This document shows, one piece after another, positions 43,540 to 52,168 of a stretch of 64,000 bases of DNA. Source of the DNA: Terriglobia bacterium (GTDB taxonomy: Bacteria > Acidobacteriota > Terriglobia > Acidiferrales > UBA7541); contig JAIQFG010000027.1 in the NCBI GenBank assembly GCA_020073375.1, positions 1 through 64,000 on the forward strand, given 5' to 3'. Below the pieces are notes generated by a model. That model saw only the letters and a list, made by a program, of their open reading frames with translations, was not told the origin of the DNA and did not search any database. A program made the translations under genes and the position numbers. Every line of letters starts with the position of its first letter. The first letter of the stretch is position 1.

Positions 43540-45010
43540 ACAGAACCCAGGTGTCCTTGCTGCCGCCGCCCTGGGAGGAATTCACGACCAGCGAGCCTTG
43601 CTGCAACGCCACGCGGGTCAGCCCGCCGGGAACGATCGTCACTTTTTCTCCGTCATACAGGCAGTAGGGGCGCAAGTCGACGTGGCGCCCGGCAATGGTG
43701 CCCAGCGCGGGATCGTAGGAAGGCACGCGCGAAAGCGGCAGCACGGGCTGCGCGATGTAGTTCCGCGGGTCGGCCTTGATGCGCCGCCCGAATTCCTCCA
43801 GGCGCTCGCGATCTGCCGTCGGACCCATCAGCATTCCGTAGCCGCCGGATTCTCCCACCGCTTTGACCACAAGTTCCGGGAGGTGGCTCAGGACGTAGTT
43901 CAGATCGTCTTTTTTCGAGCAGAGATATGTGTCCACGCTGCGCAGGATCGGGTCTTCCCCCAGGTAGTAGCGGATGAACGCGGGAACGTACGCGTAGATG
44001 GCCTTGTCATCGGCGACGCCATTGCCCACGGCATTCGCCAGCGCCACGTTTCCAGCGCGGTACGCGCCCATCAATCCCGGAACGCCCAGCACGGAATCCG
44101 GGCGGAAGGTCAGGGAATCCAGAAAATCGTCGTCGACGCGGCGGTAGATCACGTCCACGCGCTGCAACCCACGGATGGTTTTCATGTAGACGATTCCGCC
44201 GTCCACGATCAGGTCGCGTCCCTCGACCAGCTCGATGCCCATTTGCTGAGCCAGGAAACTGTGCTCGAAATACGCGCTGTTATAGATGCCCGGGGTCAGC
44301 AAGACGATCTGCGCATCGTCCCCTCCCCTGGGTGACAAGCTGCGGAGAATTCGCGAGAGTTCAGCGGGGTAATGATTGACGGGGAGAACTTCGTGCGCCT
44401 GGAAGGCGTCCGGGAACGTGCGCATCATCACCAGGCGGTTTTCCAAAACGTAGGAAATGCCGCTGGGCGTGCGCACATTGTCTTCCAGCACGCAATATTC
44501 TCCCGTCTTGGAATCGCGAATCAGGTCGATGCCGCAGATATGCGTATGAATTCCGCGGGGCACCTCAATGCCGATCACTTCCCGCAAAAAATGCTTGCAG
44601 GAATAGACCAGGGAGCGCGGAATCTTGCGGTCCGCGAAAATGCGCTGCTTGCCGTAGACATCCTGGAGAAACAAATTCAACGCCATGACGCGCTGCGCCA
44701 AGCCGCTTTCGATGCGCTGCCACTCAGACTTCGGAATGATGCGGGGAATCAGGTCGAAGGGAAACAGCCGCTCGGTTCCGCGCCCGTCGCTGTACACCGT
44801 AAAGGTAATGCCCTGCAAAAGGAATGCGAGGTCGGCGTGCTGCCGCCGTTCCTCAAACTGCGCCGGCATCATCGAAGCCAGTTTCTCGAAAATTTTGGCG
44901 TAGTGCGGGCGCGGCTGGTCCGGGGCCGCGAACATTTCGTCATAGAACGACCCGGTCTGGTAATCCCCGAATAGCCCTTGTAATGGCATCTTTGACGGCA
45001 CCGCTGACAT
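43526..45010 (-). CDS. Circularly permuted ATP-grasp peptide-ligase-like protein
   Basis: This protein of about 494 residues belongs to the DUF404/DUF407 circularly permuted ATP-grasp type. Visible are [40 protein letters not shown] with the metal-binding [23 protein letters not shown], and [19 protein letters not shown] as the nucleotide loop. It is predicted to form amide bonds. First gene of the three-gene operon. Met 45010 or Met 44989 are the likely starts; no clear Shine-Dalgarno distinguishes them. Confidence 0.9.
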   Translation of the reverse strand: MSAVPSKMPLQGLFGDYQTGSFYDEMFAAPDQPRPHYAKIFEKLASMMPAQFEERRQHADLAFLLQGITFTVYSDGRGTERLFPFDLIPRIIPKSEWQRIESGLAQRVMALNLFLQDVYGKQRIFADRKIPRSLVYSCKHFLREVIGIEVPRGIHTHICGIDLIRDSKTGEYCVLEDNVRTPSGISYVLENRLVMMRTFPDAFQAHEVLPVNHYPAELSRILRSLSPRGGDDAQIVLLTPGIYNSAYFEHSFLAQQMGIELVEGRDLIVDGGIVYMKTIRGLQRVDVIYRRVDDDFLDSLTFRPDSVLGVPGLMGAYRAGNVALANAVGNGVADDKAIYAYVPAFIRYYLGEDPILRSVDTYLCSKKDDLNYVLSHLPELVVKAVGESGGYGMLMGPTADRERLEEFGRRIKADPRNYIAQPVLPLSRVPSYDPALGTIAGRHVDLRPYCLYDGEKVTIVPGGLTRVALQQGSLVVNSSQGGGSKDTWVLFGED

Positions 45011-45231
45011 ACACGGACTGTAGCAGGATAGCACCAGGCAGGGGGTACGAAAGAATCTATCGAAACCATAAGAAATACCATGCTTAGAATCCCGGCTGGG
45101 GGATTGGCGTCAAACCGCGCAGGCGGCCTTTGGCTAAAAATACGGCCATTGCACCAGGGAAAGGCGTGTAAATACTTCATAAAGAACGCCTTGAAATGTA
45201 GCGCCGCCAGTTCGGATTTGGTATCGTACCG

Positions 45232-46695
45232 ATGGTCAGGTCCACGACGACAATGACAAAAAAACTATTTCTTCTATGTATCGGTGTGATGATTCTTGTT
45301 TCACCTCATGCAGCATCCGCGAGCAGGCTTGCGACGCCCCGGTTGGCGGCAATCATGGTCGCGCCGCCTATTCACAGCGACGCCGAACGCATCGCCGAAT
45401 TGGAACAGCGTGTAGCCGAGGCCAAAGGCTCGGCCGACAACTCCTGGATGCTCATGAGTTCCGCGCTGGTGCTGCTGATGACCGGCCCGGGACTCGCCCT
45501 GTTTTACGGCGGGCTGGTGCGAAAGAAAAACGTGCTGGCCACCATGATGCAAAGTTTCGCCATGATGTGCCTGGTCACGATTATGTGGGGCGTGTTCGGC
45601 TACAGTCTGGCATTCGGGCAGGGAAATAGCTTCATCGGAGGATTCGATCACTTGTTTCTGCGAGGCGTGGGCGGCGAACCGAATCCCGATTATTCCGCCA
45701 CGCTCCCGCACCAGACTTTTATGATTTACCAGCTGATGTTCGCCATCATCACGCCGGCGCTGATCACCGGAGCCTTCGCCGAACGCATGAAGTTCAAGGC
45801 CATGCTCCTGTTCATGGCGCTGTGGACTGTGGTCGTGTATAGCCCGATGGCGCACATGGTCTGGGGCAAGGGAGGGCTGTTAAACGCGGCCCTGGGCGGC
45901 CCGATCCCCACGCTGGATTTTGCGGGCGGCACGGTGGTGCACGTGACTTCCGGAGTTTCCGCCCTCGTTTGCGCGCTTTACCTTGGAAAACGCATCGGGT
46001 ATCCGACCGAATCGGTGCCGCCGCACAGCGTGGTCCTGAGTTTCATCGGCGCTTCCTTGCTTTGGGTCGGCTGGTTTGGATTTAACGCGGGCAGCGCTCT
46101 TTCCGCCGGAAGCCTGGCGACGAGCGCGTTTGTCGCAACCCATTTCGCGGCCGCCAGCGCTGCGGCGGGTTGGAGCCTGGCGGAGTGGAAGCGCGGCGGC
46201 CGGCCGAGCGCGCTGGGAGCGATTTCCGGCGCCGTGGCGGGACTGGTTGCCATTACGCCGGCATCCGGATTCGTCAAGCCGATGCCGGCGCTGCTCATCG
46301 GCTTCATCGCGGGGATTGCGTGCTATTTCATGGTTGCGAAGGTGAAGGCCCGGTTCGGCTATGACGATTCGCTCGACGCCTTCGGCGTGCATGGCGCGGG
46401 CGGAACGATCGGAGCGATTCTTACGGGAGTTTTCGCGGTCAGCGCGGTCAATCCGATCTTGAAGGATGCGAACGGAAATGTGATGGCCTCGGGCCTGATC
46501 GAAGGCAACGCGCACCAACTCCTCAATCAGCTTGCGGGAGTAGCCATCGCCTGGATTTTGGGAATTGCCGGGACGCTTGCGATCCTGTTTGTTGTGGACA
46601 AGCTTGTGGGGCTGCGTGTTTCGTCCGAACACGAAATTCAAGGGCTGGACCTTTCGCAGCATGGTGAGGAAGGGTATAACTGGGAGACTTCCTAG
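45232..46695 (+). CDS. amt: Ammonium transporter with signal peptide
   Basis: The 487-residue Amt/Rh protein has a cleavable signal (LFLLCIGVMILVSPHAASA), then 11 membrane helices with the family motifs LMTGPGLALFYGGLVRKKNV, AHMVWGKGGLL, the pore His in FAGGTVVHVTSGVSALVC and the second in DAFGVHGAGGTIG. Ammonium is taken up across the inner membrane. glnD follows 105 bases downstream, a nitrogen-control context, although glnB/K is absent. Start may also be ATG 45253. Confidence 0.95.
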   Translation: MVRSTTTMTKKLFLLCIGVMILVSPHAASASRLATPRLAAIMVAPPIHSDAERIAELEQRVAEAKGSADNSWMLMSSALVLLMTGPGLALFYGGLVRKKNVLATMMQSFAMMCLVTIMWGVFGYSLAFGQGNSFIGGFDHLFLRGVGGEPNPDYSATLPHQTFMIYQLMFAIITPALITGAFAERMKFKAMLLFMALWTVVVYSPMAHMVWGKGGLLNAALGGPIPTLDFAGGTVVHVTSGVSALVCALYLGKRIGYPTESVPPHSVVLSFIGASLLWVGWFGFNAGSALSAGSLATSAFVATHFAAASAAAGWSLAEWKRGGRPSALGAISGAVAGLVAITPASGFVKPMPALLIGFIAGIACYFMVAKVKARFGYDDSLDAFGVHGAGGTIGAILTGVFAVSAVNPILKDANGNVMASGLIEGNAHQLLNQLAGVAIAWILGIAGTLAILFVVDKLVGLRVSSEHEIQGLDLSQHGEEGYNWETS

Positions 46696-46800
46696 CGATT
46701 GTTTCTCTGCCGGGGATCTGGTCATCCTGGGAGACGCAGTTGGTTGAAAGGTCCCGGTTGCGGCCGGCGCGAACCCAGGAAAGAGCTGAAACCACCAGGC

Positions 46801-49425
46801 ATGGCCACACAATCCTCACTCGGCAGCGAATTGAAAACCCTCTACGACGCTGAATCCTTGCGGTTGCAGCAGGAATTTTCCAGCAATGCGGACGGCTTGA
46901 GCTTTTCAGGACGGAGATCGGCGCTCGCTGAAATGATTGTGCTGCGGCTCGCCGCGCAGATTCTTGCGGGCGAAAAAGCGCTTGTTCCCGGCGCAGTTCT
47001 GCTCGCGATCGGAGATTTCGGCAGGCAGACGCTTTTCCCTTATTCGGAAACTGAAATCCTCTTTCTTTTCGAGACGCAGGAGGCGGCTGACCGGTGCGCC
47101 GAGCCAATCCAACAGTTTATCGAGCATCTGGGGCAAATCGGATTGAAAAACAAAGTCTCGGCCAAACTGCTTTCCGAGTTGCTGCCGTTCGATTCGGAAA
47201 ATGCCGAGTCCATTCTTTCGCTTCTGGATTGCAGGCTACTGGCGGGAGACACGGAGCTATTTTCCAACCTGCGTGACCATCTGCTCCCCGAGGTGATGGT
47301 GCGCGAAGCGCAGGTGCTCGTCGAGCGCCTGGCGGAAATGACGCGTACCCGCCATCGCAAATTTGCCAACACCGTTTTTCATCTGGTGCCCAACGTGAAG
47401 GACGGCCCCGGCGGCTACCTGGATTACATCATGGCGCGCTGGCTCGCCGTGCTTTCCGCAATGGAGCAGCGGCGCGGGTGGCCCGATGCGCAGGCGTGCT
47501 TTTCCCCGGCGGCGCAGGCTGCGATGGATTCGGCGCTCGCATTTTTTGCTGCGGTGCGCTGCTTTCTCCATTTTCGCCAGAAGCGCGAAGACGATTTGCT
47601 AGTCTGGGACGCCCAAGATGAAGCTGCCGAGCGGAACATCGGCGCCCCCGGCGCCGAAGATGATCTATCGGCGGGCTACAAGCGTAGCCCGCACCCGGGT
47701 GCGGCCGATTGGATGCGAATCTACTTCGCTCACGCCCGCGCCGTCGATCACATTTCCGGTCAACTGCTGGAGGAAATGCCCGCGGCGCAATCCCTGTTTT
47801 ACCGGCAGCTGGAAACCTGGAGAACAGGATTTTCGGACGCGGATTTTTCCGTCGTGGACGGGCTGATCTTTTTTCAGAAGCCGGAAAGCCTGTCCGATCC
47901 CGGCTTGTTTTTTCGTACGTTTCTGCTGATCGCCGTACGCGGCTTCAAGCTCAGCCCTACGGCCGAGCACCAGTTGGAGCAGGCCAGAGGGCAGTTGGTG
48001 GCGCGTGTTCCCGCCGGCGCCGAGATATGGAATTTCTTCCAGCAATTGCTGCCGGAGCCGCACGCGGCTGACGCTCTGCGCGCCATGCACTCTCTGCACC
48101 TGCTGACGTTGTTTCTTCCCGAATTTCAAGGCATCGACGCGCTCGCCGTGCGTGACCTCTCTCACCGGTTCACGGTGGATGAACACACCCTGCAAGCCAT
48201 CGAAAATCTGCACCTGTTGCGGCAGTCCAAATCCAAATGGGACGAGCGCTACGCGGGAATCCTGGACGAACTGGACCAGCCCGAACTGCTTTATCTGGCG
48301 ATTTTGCTTCACGACACCGGCAAGGCCGGTGCTTTGCAGGACCATATTCCGGCGAGCCTGGCCATTGCACGGGCATGCCTCGATCGCCTGCGGCTTCCCG
48401 ATGCCGACCGGGAAACCGTGCTGTTTTTGATCGAGCGCCACTTGGAAATGGCCGCCAATCTTCGCCGTGACATTTTCGATCCGCGCACCGTGGCACAATT
48501 CGCCGAAAGCATGGGCGCGCCCGACCGGCTCAAAATGCTTTGCTTGTTCACGTACGCGGACATGAAGGCCGTCAATCCGGAGGCCCTCACTCCCTGGAAG
48601 GCGGAGGACCTCTGGCAGCTGTACATCGGTTCGGCCAATTATCTGAACCGCAGCGTGGACGAACGCGTGCACGCCGATGAGAACGACGAGGTCCTCAATC
48701 ATCTGCGCTCGCTGGCCGCGGCCGCCGGGAAAAAACTCCAGACGTTTCTCGATGGCCTGCCGCGCCGCTACCTGCGCACGCATCCGGTGGATGAAATTCT
48801 GCGGCACTTCGAGATGGTGATCCGTCTGGACCAGGATCCGGTGCAGCTCGCGCTCAAGCGCACGCGCCACTGGTACGAGTTGACGGTCGTGACCCGCGAC
48901 CGCCCGCGACTATTTGCCACCGTCGCCGGCGCGCTGGCCGCGTGCGGGATGAACATCGGCAAGGCCGGAGCATTTTCCAATTCCAGCGGCACGGTCGTCG
49001 ATACGTTCAGCTTCACCGACCGTTTTCGCACTCTGGAAATGAACCTGCCGGCGTGGGAGCGCTTCAAGACCACTGTGCATGACGTGCTCTCGGGCAAGCG
49101 CGACCTCAAGCGCATGTTGCGCGAGCGCCTGGAAATCGAAAAAGACCGCCCCGCAAAAATCGCGGAGGCGCCTCAGATCCAGTTCGACAATGAATGCTCC
49201 GCGCACAGCACGCTCATCGAGATCGTGACCCAGGACCAGCCCGGCTTGCTGTACCGCATCAGTTCCGCGTTCTCGGATCAGTCCTGCAACATCGACATCG
49301 CCCTGATCGACACCGAAGGCCAGACCGCGATTGACGTGTTTTACCTCACCACCGCAGGCGGGAAACTTGCTCCCGAGCACCAAGCGCGCCTGCGCGAGTC
49401 GCTGCTGCAGCAGCTTTCCCTTTAA
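46801..49425 (+). CDS. glnD: GlnD-like PII uridylyltransferase/uridylyl-removing enzyme, NTase motif altered
   Basis: The 874-residue protein has the GlnD order: nucleotidyltransferase (about 50-150), helical linker with HLVPNVKDGPGGYLDY, HD domain (about 455-600, LLHDTGKAG), and two ACT domains (about 690-770, 800-874). The NTase motif, normally GGYGRGEL-P-SDxD, reads GDFGRQTLFPYSETEIL (71-87): both metal-binding Asp are Glu (83, 85). The HD residues are retained. Residues about 290-299 (SAGYKRSPHPG) are encoded by a hairpin repeat. Uridylylating activity is therefore doubtful; deuridylylation and ACT sensing could persist. Start ATG 46801. Confidence 0.9.
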   Translation: MATQSSLGSELKTLYDAESLRLQQEFSSNADGLSFSGRRSALAEMIVLRLAAQILAGEKALVPGAVLLAIGDFGRQTLFPYSETEILFLFETQEAADRCAEPIQQFIEHLGQIGLKNKVSAKLLSELLPFDSENAESILSLLDCRLLAGDTELFSNLRDHLLPEVMVREAQVLVERLAEMTRTRHRKFANTVFHLVPNVKDGPGGYLDYIMARWLAVLSAMEQRRGWPDAQACFSPAAQAAMDSALAFFAAVRCFLHFRQKREDDLLVWDAQDEAAERNIGAPGAEDDLSAGYKRSPHPGAADWMRIYFAHARAVDHISGQLLEEMPAAQSLFYRQLETWRTGFSDADFSVVDGLIFFQKPESLSDPGLFFRTFLLIAVRGFKLSPTAEHQLEQARGQLVARVPAGAEIWNFFQQLLPEPHAADALRAMHSLHLLTLFLPEFQGIDALAVRDLSHRFTVDEHTLQAIENLHLLRQSKSKWDERYAGILDELDQPELLYLAILLHDTGKAGALQDHIPASLAIARACLDRLRLPDADRETVLFLIERHLEMAANLRRDIFDPRTVAQFAESMGAPDRLKMLCLFTYADMKAVNPEALTPWKAEDLWQLYIGSANYLNRSVDERVHADENDEVLNHLRSLAAAAGKKLQTFLDGLPRRYLRTHPVDEILRHFEMVIRLDQDPVQLALKRTRHWYELTVVTRDRPRLFATVAGALAACGMNIGKAGAFSNSSGTVVDTFSFTDRFRTLEMNLPAWERFKTTVHDVLSGKRDLKRMLRERLEIEKDRPAKIAEAPQIQFDNECSAHSTLIEIVTQDQPGLLYRISSAFSDQSCNIDIALIDTEGQTAIDVFYLTTAGGKLAPEHQARLRESLLQQLSL
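47669..47701 (-). repeat. In-frame hairpin-family repeat inside glnD (copy 8, reverse orientation)
   Basis: GCGGGCTAC (47671-47679), AAGC, GTAGCCCGC (47684-47692) followed by ACCCGGGT. Read on the minus strand it is CGGGTGCGGGCTACGCTTGT with AGCCCGCCGA, the same design as the ribosomal-operon hairpins. Its length keeps the glnD frame. Confidence 0.8.
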
Positions 49426-49445
49426 TACCCGCTCTGTGCGAGGCC

Positions 49446-49474
49446 TTGACGAAATAAGAATATAAGTATATTAA
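49446..49474 (+). promoter_or_regulatory. Promoter of the toxin-antitoxin pair
   Basis: TTGACG (49446-49451) and TATTAA (49469-49474) are separated by 17 bases. The -10 element abuts the toxin ATG at 49476, so if this promoter is used the toxin would be made from a downstream start or a leaderless message, while the antitoxin is unaffected. Confidence 0.6.
49459..49472. promoter_or_regulatory. Palindromic operator of the toxin-antitoxin pair
   Basis: AATATA-AG-TATATT is a perfect inverted repeat overlapping the promoter spacer and -10 element, the usual place for autoregulation by an XRE-type antitoxin. Confidence 0.65.
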
Positions 49475-49475
49475 T

Positions 49476-49844
49476 ATGAACGTGATTGAGGCCCTGAAGC
49501 CGGTCCGTTGGATTGGGTCATCACTCAGGGATTTGCGCTCATTCCCCTCTTCGGTGAGGATCGAAATCGGGCACGCGCTGTTCGCCGCCCAGGCCGGCAA
49601 AATCGATCCCGCCGCAAAGCCACTGAAAGGGTTTGGGGGAGCCGGCGTGCTCGAAATTGTGGCTTCTCATGAAGGGAATGCCTGGCGCGCTGTTTACACG
49701 GTTCGATTTCGCGATGCCGTCTACGTTCTTCATGTGTTTCAGAAGAAATCAGCAAAAGGAATTGCCACGCCTGCGAGGGAAATGGACCTAGTCAGGCGGA
49801 GGCTTGCGGAAGCCGAACGGGACTATAAAGAGAGGCAGGCCTGA
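49476..49844 (+). CDS. RelE/HigB-like toxin (phage Gp49-like family)
   Basis: The 122-residue protein follows the Gp49-like pattern: LKPVRWIGSSLRDLRSFPSS, KPLKGFGGAGVLEIVASHEG, WRAVYTVRFRDAVYVLHVFQ and KKSAKGIATPAREMDLVRRR. Family members are RelE/HigB-type ribosome-dependent mRNA endonucleases. The antitoxin gene begins one base after its stop (TGA-A-ATG), toxin first as in higBA. Confidence 0.88.
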   Translation: MNVIEALKPVRWIGSSLRDLRSFPSSVRIEIGHALFAAQAGKIDPAAKPLKGFGGAGVLEIVASHEGNAWRAVYTVRFRDAVYVLHVFQKKSAKGIATPAREMDLVRRRLAEAERDYKERQA

Positions 49845-49845
49845 A

Positions 49846-50193
49846 ATGAAGATCAAAGCGGAAAAAGCCCGAGTCCGCGCTTCCCGTGTTACCGAGAGCA
49901 GCGGCAACGTCTTTGCCGACCTTGGTCTTCCGAATCCCGAGCAAGAGATGCTGAAAGCACGTCTAACCTTGCAGATTCATTCGATACTCAAGGATAGCGG
50001 CATGACCCAAGTCGAAATCGCCAGGATTCTGGGCGTGCAGCAGCCACAGGTTTCGTTGCTGATGCGGAACCGCGCGGGATCGTTTTCCGTCGGACGCCTG
50101 ATAGAGTTTCTAACCGCTTTGCGTCAAGACGTGGAGATCACGGTACGGCCCACGCGCAAAGAACACGGCACCCTATCGGTCATTTCCGCCTGA
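49846..50193 (+). CDS. XRE-family antitoxin (HigA-like)
   Basis: The 115-residue protein has a Cro/XRE helix-turn-helix at about residues 50-85 (LKDSGMTQVEIARILGVQQP, QVSLLMRNRAGSF). A charged N-terminal arm (MKIKAEKARVRASRVTESSG) of the kind that wraps the toxin comes first. It would neutralise the upstream toxin and repress the operon through the palindrome at 49459. ATG 49846 is set by its tight spacing to the toxin stop. Confidence 0.88.
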   Translation: MKIKAEKARVRASRVTESSGNVFADLGLPNPEQEMLKARLTLQIHSILKDSGMTQVEIARILGVQQPQVSLLMRNRAGSFSVGRLIEFLTALRQDVEITVRPTRKEHGTLSVISA

Positions 50194-50350
50194 ACCGTCC
50201 CGCGTGTGCTAACGCCACGGCCGCGAAACCGGAATAATTTCCTGTATCTTTTCCCGCACCGGGGTATCTCATCCAGTGAAACCAATTTGTCGTATACTAG
50301 TCAAACAGAGGAAGAAGCAGGAACGGATTCGGCTGGCAGGGAGGGACGCA

Positions 50351-51316
50351 ATGCTAATTAAACGCGCATCGGATTTGAAATACTCGGATATCACCCCCCG
50401 TGAAGATTACCTGAACCGCCGTAAATTCCTGCAAGGGCTGGGTTTGGCCGGTGGGTTGGCCATTGCCGGCAAGGGCGTGGCCGATCTGGTCAGCCCCCCG
50501 GCGCGGGCTTATGCCGGCACCAAGCTTTCCGCCAAATCGCCGAGCCCTTTCGACACGACCGAGAAGGTCACGCCCCCCCAGGTGGTGACCACCTACAACA
50601 ATTACTATGAATTTGGGACCGATAAGGACCAGCCCGCCAAGAACGCACAAAATTTTGTGACCTCTCCGTGGACAGTTTCGGTGGAAGGCGAGGTAGGCAA
50701 GCCGCGCAAATTCACGATGGACGAAATCCTGAAGCTTGCGCCGCTGGAAGAGCGCATCTACAGGCATCGCTGCGTGGAGGCCTGGTCCATCGTCGTGCCC
50801 TGGATCGGATATTCGTTGAGCAACATCATCAATCTGGTCGAGCCCACGCCGAAAGCGAAATTCGTGGCTTTTGAAAGCTATTTCGACCGCAAGCAGATGC
50901 CGCTATGGAGCCGCGCCGGGATCGAATTGCCCTACGTGGAAGGTTTGCGCCTGGATGAAGCCATGCATCCTCTCACCATGCTGTCCATCGGCATGTACGG
51001 CGAGACGCTGCCCAATCAGGACGGCGCGCCGGTGCGCATGACCATCCCCTGGAAATACGGATTCAAGAGCATCAAGTCGCTGGTGAAAATCAAATTCGTG
51101 AAGGACCAGCCCCCGACCACCTGGAACATCACCAACGCCCACGAATACGGCTTCTATTCCAACGTGAATCCAAACGTGGACCATCCCCGCTGGACGCAGG
51201 CGCGGGAAGTCCGCCTGCCAGGATATTTCAAGAACACAAAGACACTGATGTTCAATGGCTACGGCGACCAGGTGGCCAGCCTCTACAACGGCATGGACCT
51301 GAAGAAGAATTATTAA
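50351..51316 (+). CDS. msrP: Periplasmic methionine-sulfoxide reductase, molybdopterin subunit
   Basis: MsrP (YedY) reduces methionine sulfoxide in periplasmic proteins. The 321-residue precursor has a Tat signal (LNRRKFLQGLGLAGG, residues 21-35), a first-position variant of the usual S/T-R-R. The molybdenum-coordinating Cys is in YRHRCVEAWSIVVPW (Cys141). The last part, NAHEYGFYSNVNP and VDHPRWTQAREVRLP, is also diagnostic. ATG 50351 is chosen because the 25 residues upstream are basic filler. msrQ follows 27 bases later. Confidence 0.95.
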   Translation: MLIKRASDLKYSDITPREDYLNRRKFLQGLGLAGGLAIAGKGVADLVSPPARAYAGTKLSAKSPSPFDTTEKVTPPQVVTTYNNYYEFGTDKDQPAKNAQNFVTSPWTVSVEGEVGKPRKFTMDEILKLAPLEERIYRHRCVEAWSIVVPWIGYSLSNIINLVEPTPKAKFVAFESYFDRKQMPLWSRAGIELPYVEGLRLDEAMHPLTMLSIGMYGETLPNQDGAPVRMTIPWKYGFKSIKSLVKIKFVKDQPPTTWNITNAHEYGFYSNVNPNVDHPRWTQAREVRLPGYFKNTKTLMFNGYGDQVASLYNGMDLKKNY

Positions 51317-51343
51317 TAGTCGAAATTTTCAACGGACAAGAAT

Positions 51344-51997
51344 ATGAATTCCATTCTCACCAGCAAATGGACAAAGGTCGTGGTCTTTCTGGCCTGCCTG
51401 ATTCCCGCGGGCCTTCTGATCCGCGGCGCGATCACCGGAAACCTGAGCAGCAACCCGACTCAGTTTCTCGAGCACGCCACCGGAGACTGGACGCTCCGGT
51501 TCCTGGCCATCACGTTGGCGATCTCGCCTCTGCGAAAAATCCTCGGCCAGCCGCAGCTGATCCGCTTCCGCCGCATGTTGGGATTGTTCGCGTTCTTCTA
51601 CGGCTGCTGCCATTTCTGCATTTATATCGGACTCGACCAGGTGCTGGATTTTTCGGGTGTCTGGGCCGATGTAATGAAACGCCGGTACATCACGGTAGGC
51701 TTCACCGGATTCGTGCTGATGATTCCGCTTGCGGTCACCTCCACGGCAGGCTGGATCCGCCGTCTGGGAGGGAAGCGCTGGCAAATGGTGCACCGACTGA
51801 TCTACGTGAGCGCGGTGGCCGGGGTGATTCATTATTTCTGGCTGGTGAAGTCGGATATCCACTTACCTCTTGAATATGCAGGGGTTATCTCGGTCTTACT
51901 GGCCTGGAGGATCTATGGGCGGTATACGAACCCCAAGCGCCACGCCGCCATTCCCAAAATGGAACGCAAGAATTCCGCCCCCGCCATCTCCGATTAG
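51344..51997 (+). CDS. msrQ: Heme-binding membrane partner MsrQ
   Basis: MsrQ (YedZ) passes electrons from the respiratory chain to MsrP. The 217-residue protein has six hydrophobic helices, the segment GDWTLRFLAITLAISPLRKI, and the heme-ligand histidines in YGCCHFCIYIGLD, QMVHRLIYVSAVAGVIHYFW. The C-terminal tail is short and charged. Operon with msrP. Confidence 0.94.
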   Translation: MNSILTSKWTKVVVFLACLIPAGLLIRGAITGNLSSNPTQFLEHATGDWTLRFLAITLAISPLRKILGQPQLIRFRRMLGLFAFFYGCCHFCIYIGLDQVLDFSGVWADVMKRRYITVGFTGFVLMIPLAVTSTAGWIRRLGGKRWQMVHRLIYVSAVAGVIHYFWLVKSDIHLPLEYAGVISVLLAWRIYGRYTNPKRHAAIPKMERKNSAPAISD

Positions 51998-52168
51998 TCT
52001 TTCGAGCGATTTGCCTTTCCACAGCCTCCCTCGCTAGAATTATAGCTTCTGGCTTTGTGGCAATTCGGTTGAACTCCAGGCTTCAAGATTCCAGCGGTCT
52101 GCAAACGCAGCCCGAACCTGCAAATCTTCCAGCTTACGAGTACTACTCAAAAAGGAAAACTTTCAGCT

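Noticed and set aside
45035-45231. Possible sigma54 promoter of amt.
   Set aside because: TGGC and TTGC words occur but not at the required -24/-12 spacing.
47665-48870. 401-codon minus-strand frame opposite glnD.
   Set aside because: glnD domains cover the whole stretch on the plus strand.
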